This document shows, piece by piece, positions 18,227 to 25,502 of a DNA stretch of 64,000 bases. The DNA comes from Planctomycetota bacterium (GTDB lineage Bacteria > Planctomycetota > Phycisphaerae > UBA1845). The notes under the pieces were generated by a model. It saw only the letters and a program-made list of their open reading frames with translations. It did no database searches and had not been told where the DNA came from. The stretch's first letter is position 1. Every line of letters starts with the position of its first letter. The DNA is taken from contig JAKQDH010000092.1 in the NCBI GenBank assembly GCA_029558835.1, positions 16,822-80,821 on the forward strand, written 5' to 3'. A program made the translations under genes and the position numbers.

Positions 18227-19735
18227 TCAACAGTGAGCCAGTACGTCGTCGAAACTCTCCACCACCGTCCGGTGGTACGCGGCCACGGCGCGCCGTGCGG
18301 CCGGCTCGTCGGCGCAGAACGGCCGGGCGGCCCGGACCAGATGCTCCGCGTACTCGTCCCGCGGGCCCAGCCCGCCGCGCGGTACCCATTGCGCAACGTT
18401 CGTGCGCCGCCGCAAGTAGTCCTCCAGCGTCTGACACATCTCCTGCTCCGCGCACCAGCGGGAGTTGGGGACCGGCGGCTTCAGATCGGGGAAATACTCC
18501 AGGACGGGCACCGGTTCTGGGCAGGGCGTCGGCGCAGCAGCGCGCCCGGGGCGAGCCACTCTGCTCCTGACCAGACGTTCCACACGCCGTGCGAGCGGGA
18601 CGCAGTTGGTGAGCTTGCCGCCGTACACGCTGATCCACGGCAGGTGCTCGTCGGCATGGACCTCGTGCCGGCGGGACAGGGCCAGCGAACAGGTCGTGTT
18701 CGCGTGGCGACGCTCCACCACCAACGGGCGCACGCCCGAGCGCAGGGACACGACGTCACGCGGCGACAGGGGGTTCGCCCAGCAGGCGTGCAGTTCATCC
18801 AGCAGCAGGCGGACGTCCTCGGGCTGCACCGCAAACCCTTCCTCCGGTGTCTCCACAACGGTCTCCGTCGGTCCCCAGAGTGACACGGATCCCCAGGGAA
18901 TCAGCGACATCGCATCGCGCCCGTCGCGGGTCGGGAGGATGAGGGGCAGTTCATGGGCGGGGTGACGCCGCAGGCCGAGGAACACCCCCTTGCTCAGTAC
19001 GTGCTTATACGGCGAGTGACACCCGAAACTCTCATTGATGCGGTCCACCCAGGCTCCGGCCGCGTTGACCACCACCCGGGCCCGCACGCGGCAACCGGCC
19101 GCATGCAGCGTATTCCGCAGTTCCAGGTGCCACCGCCGGGTACCGGCATCAAACCCACCGCCCTCCAGCGCGCAGTAGTTCAGCGCTACTTGCGTCGCCT
19201 GGTGGTGCGGGAGCAGCCACTGAAGCACGAAGCGGGCGTCCGATGGCTCCGCCATCGCTTCTTCATACGTAAGCGCCACCCGCCGCGGGCGCTCAGCAAG
19301 AAGGACGCGCTCCGGGTAGCCGGGCTCCCAGCGGGGACGACGGCGCTGGCAACCGCTCAGCAACCAGTAGAAGTACAGGGCGGCCTGCACCAGCAACGGG
19401 TGCGGCCGGGTGCCGGGCGTGGCCACGTAACGCATCTGCCGCGGGCGAATCCAGTCGCCCAGCTCCCGCAACATGCGCTCGCGGGCGGCGCAGAGCCGGC
19501 CCACCGTCCGCAGGTGTCCGTGGCGCAGGTAGAGCAAACCGCCCCAGATCATCATGGCCGAGGCCTGACTGGTCCCGCTGGCGAAATCGCCCTTGTCGAT
19601 GAGGAGCGTGGAGAAACCCTGCCGGCAGAGGTGGTGGTACAGGCAGGCGCCATTGATGCCGCTGCCGACGATGACGACGTCGAACACCAGGTCGTCCAAC
19701 GCCTGCCATTGATCCTCTCGGGGTGGGCTGCGCAT
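18227..19735 (-). CDS. GlpD-like FAD-dependent oxidoreductase
   Basis: 502 residues from the ATG of MRSPPREDQW; a much longer open frame upstream is antisense to nothing real but overlaps the next gene. The Rossmann motif DVVIVGSGINGACLYHH and KGDFASGTSQAS match FAD-dependent glycerol-3-phosphate dehydrogenases. However, the usual KLIHGGLRYL is MMIWGGLLYL here, so the true substrate may differ. A central VNAAGAWVDRIN motif completes the FAD fold, and the C-terminus has the helical cap typical of GlpA/GlpD. It sits between a GHL10 hydrolase (44 bases upstream) and a DegT aminotransferase (16 bases downstream), suggesting a dedicated polyol or sugar pathway rather than glycerol catabolism. Confidence 0.78.
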   Translation of the reverse strand: MRSPPREDQWQALDDLVFDVVIVGSGINGACLYHHLCRQGFSTLLIDKGDFASGTSQASAMMIWGGLLYLRHGHLRTVGRLCAARERMLRELGDWIRPRQMRYVATPGTRPHPLLVQAALYFYWLLSGCQRRRPRWEPGYPERVLLAERPRRVALTYEEAMAEPSDARFVLQWLLPHHQATQVALNYCALEGGGFDAGTRRWHLELRNTLHAAGCRVRARVVVNAAGAWVDRINESFGCHSPYKHVLSKGVFLGLRRHPAHELPLILPTRDGRDAMSLIPWGSVSLWGPTETVVETPEEGFAVQPEDVRLLLDELHACWANPLSPRDVVSLRSGVRPLVVERRHANTTCSLALSRRHEVHADEHLPWISVYGGKLTNCVPLARRVERLVRSRVARPGRAAAPTPCPEPVPVLEYFPDLKPPVPNSRWCAEQEMCQTLEDYLRRRTNVAQWVPRGGLGPRDEYAEHLVRAARPFCADEPAARRAVAAYHRTVVESFDDVLAHC

Positions 19736-19779
19736 GCCTCCCTCGCGCTCCGTGCCGTGGCTCTGGCGAACGTCACCTG

Positions 19780-20982
19780 CTACCCGCGCTGCCCAGCCAG
19801 GCGCTGGATGTAGGGCAACACCTGCTGGCGCTGCGCGGTGCGCGCGGCGCTGTCGGCACCGGTGGCCGGCCGGCCGCGGGCGTCCAGACGCTCGAACAGC
19901 AGGTTGTACGCGAACAACGCGAAGTGCCGCGTGCTGCGTACGACGACCGCGATCTGCTGATTCACGGTTGCCGGCGGACGCCCCTCCAGGTTGAGCCCCT
20001 GCACCACCCGCGTTCGCCCGCTGTACGCCGACCAGAGCTGCACCCGCCGGCTGAACACGGTCATGTCGGCCGCGTAGTTCATGGGCATCACGGCATCCAG
20101 CAGGCCTTCCGTGATCCAGCGACGGCTGTCCTGGAAGTGGGCCCGCAGGGCGACGTCCGGGTCGGCGCCGACGGCCGCACTGAGGGACGCTCCCGGCTTC
20201 ACCCGCCGCATCATCGCGCGGATGTCCCGCACCACTTGCGTCACCTGCGCCGCCCGCCACTCGTTCCACTTGCCCGGTGCCTGCTCCGGCGTGGCGCCGG
20301 TCGCCTGCCGGAACAGTGCCAGCGTGCGCGGGTCGCGTGGGTAGTCGGGCACCGATACCCCGGCCGGATACGAGGCGTTCCACTCGTTGGGGAAGCGAAT
20401 GTAGTCCAGATGCAGCCCGTCGACCGGATAGCCCGCAACGATCTCGCGCATGACGGCCACCAGGTAACCGCGCACCTCCGGGTAGCAGGGGTTGAGGCTG
20501 TTGTACCAGCCCAGCGGCTGGCGTCGTCCCTGGGCATCGCGCCAGAACCAGTCCGCGTGGGCGTTGTAGAGTTGGCGGGGGTCGGCGGGCGGTTGCTTGC
20601 CGCGCCAGCCCGGCAGGACGTTGACCCAGGCGTGCAGCTTCAGCCCGCGCCGGTGGGCCTCCTTGCAGGCAACGGCCAGCGGATCGAAGCCCGGGTCGCG
20701 TCCGCCCAGTTCCTCCGACCACGGCTCCAGACGGGAGCGGTAAAACGCGGTGCCGTGGCCGCGGACCTGGAACAGGACGGTGTTGAATCCCGCCCGGCGG
20801 CAGTTCTCCATGATGACGCCGATGTCCGCCGCTGACTTGTAGTCCCAGCGCGTGACCCAGAGCGCCCGAATCGGCTCGCGGGGCGGAAAACCCCCCGCGT
20901 GCCGCAGCCCCGGCTGACAGCCGCCCGCCAGCAGCGCCAACGCCAATCCCACCGCCGCGCGCGTCACCGTCCGCTTGAGCAT
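19780..20982 (-). CDS. GHL10-type glycoside hydrolase lipoprotein
   Basis: 400 residues. The start is the ATG of MLKRTVTRA, with AAGGAGG five bases upstream. A signal sequence ends in the lipobox LAGGC, so the protein is membrane-anchored outside the cytoplasm. The body matches the GHL10 (DUF187, YddW-like) TIM-barrel family: IRALWVTRWDYKSAADI, NTVLFQVRGHGTAFYRS, HRRGLKLHAWVNV and VDGLHLDYIRFP, the last holding the conserved DYIRFP. Characterised relatives act on glycans, including peptidoglycan-like substrates; the specific substrate here cannot be told. It is the first gene of the minus-strand run that leads into the glycosyltransferase block. Confidence 0.88.
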   Translation of the reverse strand: MLKRTVTRAAVGLALALLAGGCQPGLRHAGGFPPREPIRALWVTRWDYKSAADIGVIMENCRRAGFNTVLFQVRGHGTAFYRSRLEPWSEELGGRDPGFDPLAVACKEAHRRGLKLHAWVNVLPGWRGKQPPADPRQLYNAHADWFWRDAQGRRQPLGWYNSLNPCYPEVRGYLVAVMREIVAGYPVDGLHLDYIRFPNEWNASYPAGVSVPDYPRDPRTLALFRQATGATPEQAPGKWNEWRAAQVTQVVRDIRAMMRRVKPGASLSAAVGADPDVALRAHFQDSRRWITEGLLDAVMPMNYAADMTVFSRRVQLWSAYSGRTRVVQGLNLEGRPPATVNQQIAVVVRSTRHFALFAYNLLFERLDARGRPATGADSAARTAQRQQVLPYIQRLAGQRG

Positions 20983-21087
20983 GCTCGCCTCCTTGCCGCC
21001 TGCCCGTCTACAAGGGACTCTTTCTCGGCCGTCTACGACCAACCGCAAAGCTAGCGTCGTTCGCCCGCGCCTCCCCGCAAACGCCAC

Positions 21088-21159
21088 GTCGGCCCCCCCG
21101 CGGCCGACGCAGAACTTCCGGGGCACCGTCAACTACGACGTCGCCAGCGGGCGGCGACG
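21088..21159. repeat. Twin-hairpin repeat, copy 1
   Basis: Two inverted repeats in a row: GTCGGCC/GGCCGAC (21088-21108), a ~30-base spacer, then CGTCGCC/GGCGACG (21139-21159). The same pair of stems, in the opposite order, makes up the element inside hydE (39405-39487), and one half is clear at 24160-24230. Confidence 0.6.
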
Positions 21160-21285
21160 CCACGACGCAGGGTGGCAATGTCGCCGAAAACGCGCGCTGC
21201 TGCAACAGGCGTTTCCCAGCCCGCGGGTGGGCGGGGCTCACCCCACGGACTGCGCGCCGGTGGGCGGTGTGCACCCGCCGCGCTG

Positions 21286-21341
21286 CAATCGACAATCGTC
21301 AATCGTCAATCGTCAATCGACAATCGACAATCGACAATCGG
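21286..21341. repeat. Heptamer tandem array (CAATCGA/T)8
   Basis: Eight consecutive 7-base units CAATCG followed by A, T or, in the last unit, G, ending exactly where the stop codon of the next gene begins (21342). A shorter version of the array is at 51710-51745. Confidence 0.9.
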
Positions 21342-22994
21342 CTAGAGTCGGCTGGTGGCGGCGTGGTCGGCGAGCGCGCGGTCGGGCAGGCGCAGCAGGT
21401 TGACCGATTCGTCGATACGCAGTTGCCAGACGGGGCGTTCGTCGTGCAGGGCGGAGGTGAGGGCGGCCACGGCGCGCGGGTCAAACTGCCGGCCAGCGAG
21501 GTCCCGCAGTTCCGTGAGGGCGTCCTCGATGGGACGGCGGGCGCGGTACACGCGGTCCGTGGTCATGGCGTCGAAGGCGTCCACGACGAGCAGGATGCGC
21601 GAGCCGATCGGAATCTGATCGCCCTGCAAGCCCGCGGGTTGCCCCGTGCCGTCGTAGTGTTCCCGCTGGTGGCGGATGATCTGCACCTCCGCCTCCAGGA
21701 TACGCAAGTGGTCCACAATGCGCGTGCCAATGAGCGGCACCTGCCCCATCACCATGCGCTCGACCGGGCTCAATGCGGTGCGTTTCAGCAGGATGCGGTC
21801 GGGGATGCCCACCTTGCCGATGTCGTGCAGCAGGGCGGCGTTCTTGATGCTCTGGATGGTACCCGTGCTGCACCCCAGCGCGTGGGCGACCCGCTCCGCG
21901 TAGAAGGCCACGTTGGCGCAGTGGCGGGCCGTGTAGGGGTCCTTCTCATCGAGCGCCTGCACCAGCGAGGCGATGCTCTGCACATACACGTCCTTCGCCC
22001 GCGTGCTCAGCATCGCCACCCGCCGGCGCAGCGACTCGATCTCGTCCGTCTGCAACGTGGCCGCCACTTCCGCCTGTTCGTCCACTTCGTAGCAGGACGA
22101 CACCTGGTTACGCCCGCGCCGCTTGGCCAGGTAGAGCGCCCGGTCGGCCAGGTCGAGCAGTTGCGCCGTGTTCGTGACCCGGGTGTCGTTGGCGTCCGCC
22201 AGGCCGAACGACGCGGTGACGGTGTGGCCGCGCAGGGCCTTCACGTCGATGGAATCGGCCACAGCCCGGCGCATGCGCTCGGCCACGTGTGCCGCCTCGG
22301 CGCACGTTGCCTCCGGCAGAATGACCGCAAACTCCTCGCCTCCGAACCGACCCACCGTGTCCACGTCACGCACCGCTTGCCGCAGAACCCGGGCGACCTC
22401 CTGGAGCACGGCGTTGCCCACCAGGTGCCCGAACGTGTCGTTGACCACCTTGAAGTGGTCGATATCGACCATGATGAGGGCCAGCGGATGCCCGTAACGG
22501 CGCGACCGCGCCATCTCCTGTTCGAGCACGCGGGTGAGGAAGTCGTGGTTGTGTAGCCCGGTCAGGCCGTCGGTGATGGCGGCCGTGTGCAGTTGCTCGT
22601 GCATGCGCTGCATGCGCAGGCCCACCCGCACCCGGGCCAGCAGCGACTGTTTGTCCAACGGCTTGGGAAGATAGTCATCCGCTTCGGGGATGATCGCCTC
22701 GACGAGGGAATCCTGCTTGCCGCTGGCGGTCATCAGCACGAAGTGCACGGCCACCCCGTGCGGGTCCGCCCGCAAGCGGCGACAAAGGTCCGCGCCGCTC
22801 CCGTCGGGCAGATGGTAGTCGCTGAGCACGATCTTCGGATGGTGCACGGCGATGACGGCCAGCCCCGCGGCGACGTCCCCCGCCTCGGCGACCGAGAACC
22901 CCGCCTCCGTCAACAGCCTGGCGGCCAGTCGGCGCTGGTCCTGCTCATCGTCAATGACGCAGACGTCCACTTCCGCCACGATGGTAGACCTCAC
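21342..22994 (-). CDS. Response regulator with GGDEF and HD-GYP-like domains
   Basis: 550 residues. Receiver domain with phosphoacceptor Asp59 (VLSDYHLPDG) and KPLD near residue 111. A GGDEF diguanylate cyclase domain follows with FGGEEF at ~217-222, an intact active site. An HD-GYP-like domain occupies ~330-520 with the HD pair at 390-391 (LLHDIGKVGIP) and HQREHYDGTGQP at ~442-453. The diagnostic GYP tripeptide is GQP here, although the metal-binding His and Asp residues are kept. The protein would both make and break cyclic di-GMP under control of an unseen sensor kinase. The start is a GTG. The stop codon abuts the heptamer array. Confidence 0.92.
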   Translation of the reverse strand: MRSTIVAEVDVCVIDDEQDQRRLAARLLTEAGFSVAEAGDVAAGLAVIAVHHPKIVLSDYHLPDGSGADLCRRLRADPHGVAVHFVLMTASGKQDSLVEAIIPEADDYLPKPLDKQSLLARVRVGLRMQRMHEQLHTAAITDGLTGLHNHDFLTRVLEQEMARSRRYGHPLALIMVDIDHFKVVNDTFGHLVGNAVLQEVARVLRQAVRDVDTVGRFGGEEFAVILPEATCAEAAHVAERMRRAVADSIDVKALRGHTVTASFGLADANDTRVTNTAQLLDLADRALYLAKRRGRNQVSSCYEVDEQAEVAATLQTDEIESLRRRVAMLSTRAKDVYVQSIASLVQALDEKDPYTARHCANVAFYAERVAHALGCSTGTIQSIKNAALLHDIGKVGIPDRILLKRTALSPVERMVMGQVPLIGTRIVDHLRILEAEVQIIRHQREHYDGTGQPAGLQGDQIPIGSRILLVVDAFDAMTTDRVYRARRPIEDALTELRDLAGRQFDPRAVAALTSALHDERPVWQLRIDESVNLLRLPDRALADHAATSRL

Positions 22995-23250
22995 TGTTCG
23001 TGCGGTAGGTGCCCCGTGTCCCGCGCCCGTCCGCCCAGCGCCAACGAACCCGAGCGAAAGCGAGGGGCATCTCCGAGCGCGCCAGGAAGCCCGCTCGCTT
23101 CCGCACGGACTCGGTTCCGGCGGAAGTCGAAGGCGTACACACCGCCTCTCTTACTACTCATCGGCGCGGGTCGGGGTCGTCTGGATCACAGAATCCAGCA
23201 ACACTTCGGATGCGGCGGCCCCATGCCGGACGTGGACGGGGCGTGGTCCG

Positions 23251-24030
23251 CTAAATGGACTCGATGTTCCAGTGCGCGGATTCCACGAACGCCCGCCAGC
23301 AGCCATAGCGCCGGTCCGATAGTCGGACCGTCAACGCCGGACTGCGGTGGGGGCGCTCGGGTGCCCGGATGAGGCGCATGCAGGCTTCCCACGGCGTGCG
23401 CCCGCCTTTGCGGACGTTGCAGGACACGCACGAGCAGACCACGTTCTCCCAGGTGGTTTGACCGCCGCGAGCCCGCGGTACCACGTGGTCCAGCGTCAGC
23501 TCGGACAGGCCGAAGTGGCGCCCGCAATACTGGCACGTGTTGCCGTCGCGGGCGAAAACGTTGCGGCGCGTGAACTTAACCTCCCGGCGCGGCAGCCGCG
23601 CGAACGTCAGCACCCGGATGATCCGCGGCACCATCAACTCGGCACGCACGGTGCGGATCCAGTCGTATCCGTCCCGACCGCCGGGCCGCTGCAGCACGCT
23701 CAGCTCGAACCAGTCGTTGAACGTGTAGGATACGTACCGCCCGTCCTCGATGCAGACGACCTCGGCCACCGGCCGCAGTTGCCGGTCCTGCTTGAACAAC
23801 AGCGCAAAAGCGTGGCGCACACTGATCACACGCATCGCCAGGTAATGCGCGTTCAGCACCAGGACGCTGGTATCCAGGACGGACGGAAACTCATCCGGCG
23901 GGTTGGCTGCGAAGACGACACCACCTCCTCGCGTCGGGGTCGTAACCGTGCTGCCCGGCGTGCAACCTCGGCTCCGGGTGGACGCCGCTGCAACTGCTGC
24001 AATTCTAAGCCTTCCACCCGCCGCGGGCAA
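23251..24030 (-). CDS. HNH endonuclease family protein
   Basis: Core motif CQYCGRHFGLSELTLDHVVPRARGG then NVVCSCVSCNVRKGGRTP, which gives the two zinc CxxC pairs and the HNH residues. An N-terminal part (TSVLVLNAHYLAMRVISVRHAFALLFK, then YVSYTFNDWFELS) is well conserved in planctomycete and cyanobacterial HNH proteins of unknown target. Up to 259 residues. The only in-frame start that covers the conserved N-terminus is a TTG at 24030; GTG at 23859 would truncate it, so the start is uncertain. Function is unproven; such genes are usually single and chromosomal, not tied to mobile elements. Confidence 0.85.
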   Translation of the reverse strand: MPAAGGRLRIAAVAAASTRSRGCTPGSTVTTPTRGGGVVFAANPPDEFPSVLDTSVLVLNAHYLAMRVISVRHAFALLFKQDRQLRPVAEVVCIEDGRYVSYTFNDWFELSVLQRPGGRDGYDWIRTVRAELMVPRIIRVLTFARLPRREVKFTRRNVFARDGNTCQYCGRHFGLSELTLDHVVPRARGGQTTWENVVCSCVSCNVRKGGRTPWEACMRLIRAPERPHRSPALTVRLSDRRYGCWRAFVESAHWNIESI

Positions 24031-24053
24031 GCGGTGAGCGGCGCGGCGTCTGA

Positions 24054-24084
24054 ACCCCTCTTCCCGCGGGAGAGGCGCAGGGGG
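24054..24084. repeat. CCCTCTCC-type hairpin repeat, degenerate copy
   Basis: CCCCTCTTCCCGCGGGAGAGG with a following GGGG block; a worn copy of the repeat also found at 2751, 51760, 53033 and 53132. It lies in the short gap between the HNH and LOG-family genes. Confidence 0.5.
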
Positions 24085-24159
24085 AAGCGCGACGGAAGCG
24101 ATGACACCGTCCCGGGTGCCTCAGCATACTCACCCCCAACGTGGAAGACGCTAAACCCG

Positions 24160-24230
24160 TACCCGCGGGCGACGCAGGAGAGGATTCCGCTGCGGACAGT
24201 TCACGTCGGCCGCCGGGGGCCGACGCTACG
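24160..24230. repeat. Twin-hairpin repeat, copy 2
   Basis: Contains CCGCGGGCGACGCAG, a spacer with CTGCGGA, and the second stem GTCGGCC-GCCGGG-GGCCGACGCTACG. The sequence order matches the right part of the 83-bp element inside hydE. Its end abuts the stop codon of the LOG-family gene. Confidence 0.6.
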
Positions 24231-24993
24231 GGTGCAGGTCTTCGTAGGGCATTGCCATGCCGGGGCGTCGGGGCTGCCGGCCGGCCACCGTGCCCTCGGC
24301 CGTGAGCGGCGCCCGCAGGGCCGTCTTCCGCTGGGCCACGTTCCGCTCGTAGACTTCCGAGATGTGCTGGGCCGCCCACACCACGTCGTCCGTCACCTCG
24401 AACAGATCGAGGTCTTCCGTGGACACGTAACCGGGTACCCCGAGTTGATGCTCCCGGATCCACTTCACCAGCGGCAGCCAGAACTCGCTGCCCACCAGGA
24501 CGATCGGGAAGCGCTCCGTCTTGTGCGTCTGGATCAGCGTCATCGCCTCGAAGAACTCGTCCATGGTGCCGAAGCCGCCCGGAAAGCACACGAAGCCCAC
24601 CGCGTACCGGACGAACATGACCTTGCGACAGAAGAAGTAGCGGAACTCCAGGGCCACGGTCTGGAACGGGTTGGCGATCTGTTCCTGCGGCAGGTAGATG
24701 TTCAGCCCGATGCTCTCGCCGCCCGCCTCGGCCGCCCCCTTGTTCGCGGCCTCCATAATCCCCGGCCCGCCGCCGGTGACGACGGCGAACCCCCGTCGCA
24801 CCAGCTCGGCCGCAAGCTGCTCCGCCTGGGCGTAGTAGCGATGGTCGCGCGGCATGCGCGCCGACCCGAAGACGGAGACGGCCGCCGGCACCTGCGACAT
24901 GATGTCAAAACCTTCGACAAATTCCGACATGATGCGGAACACGCGCCAAGTTTCCTCGGCGGCACTGCGCGGCTGACCACCAAAGCGACCCAT
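24226..24993 (-). CDS. LOG family protein (TIGR00730-type)
   Basis: Rossmann-like protein of 255 residues from ATG 24993, chosen because AGGAG lies nine bases upstream and homologues begin near this point (AEETWRVFRIMSEFVEGF); ATG 25116 is an alternative. Family signatures: VTGGGPGIMEAANKGA and FPGGFGTMDEFFE. Characterised members remove ribose 5-phosphate from nucleoside 5'-monophosphates (cytokinin-activating LOG, PpnN type). It is probably cytoplasmic and soluble. The stop codon touches a twin-hairpin repeat. Neighbours give no pathway clue. Confidence 0.9.
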   Translation of the reverse strand: MGRFGGQPRSAAEETWRVFRIMSEFVEGFDIMSQVPAAVSVFGSARMPRDHRYYAQAEQLAAELVRRGFAVVTGGGPGIMEAANKGAAEAGGESIGLNIYLPQEQIANPFQTVALEFRYFFCRKVMFVRYAVGFVCFPGGFGTMDEFFEAMTLIQTHKTERFPIVLVGSEFWLPLVKWIREHQLGVPGYVSTEDLDLFEVTDDVVWAAQHISEVYERNVAQRKTALRAPLTAEGTVAGRQPRRPGMAMPYEDLHP

Positions 24994-25383
24994 GAACTCA
25001 AGCTCCTGTGACCGGTACCCGCCTGACCGGGTGCTCGCCGGGAGCGCACGCCGCTCGCGACGAAACCCCCGTGGCCCGCTATCTTCCTCGTCCCACTGCC
25101 TTCCCGCCAGAGGCATGCCGATCCCGCAAATCTCGGCGGAAAACTGGGCCGAACTGAGACCCGCAAGTACGTTTCGGCCGCCCGCCCTGCCCGCCTCCTG
25201 CTACTCGGCAAGACCACCCGTGCCTGGTGCTGCGCGGCAGACAAGTGGCCGCGTCCCGGAGGCCCGCCGCTGCTCGTGACGGGGCCGTTACGTACCCGGT
25301 ACGGCCGGTGGTGACACCGCCGGCGGGCTTACCTGCCGGCCGCCGGGACGGGGGAGGGTACCCGCGGGGAGGGTGGACTGCGG

Positions 25384-25413
25384 TTGACACCCGGCGCGGC
25401 CTGCCGATAGAAT
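25384..25413 (+). promoter_or_regulatory. Sigma-70-like promoter for the secreted protease-like gene
   Basis: TTGACA (25384-25389), an 18-base spacer and TAGAAT (25408-25413). A perfect -35 and a 5/6 -10 in GC-rich DNA, correctly oriented about 90 bases before the likely start codon. Confidence 0.65.
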
Positions 25414-25502
25414 ACTTGGAGTAGGATGCAACCTTCGCCCGCTGCGCATCCGCGCTCATGCGGGAGGTGCCCGCGCGTTTGCTCTCACCGGAGACTGCTG
25501 CC

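Noticed and set aside
18227..20722. 831-residue open frame as one protein fused upstream of the FAD oxidoreductase
   Set aside because: The upstream half overlaps the GHL10 gene in another frame and has no motif; the FAD domain begins with its own ATG at 19735.
21286..21341. Heptamer array considered as a CRISPR or minisatellite locus
   Set aside because: Units are seven bases with no spacers, and no cas genes are present; it is a simple tandem repeat.
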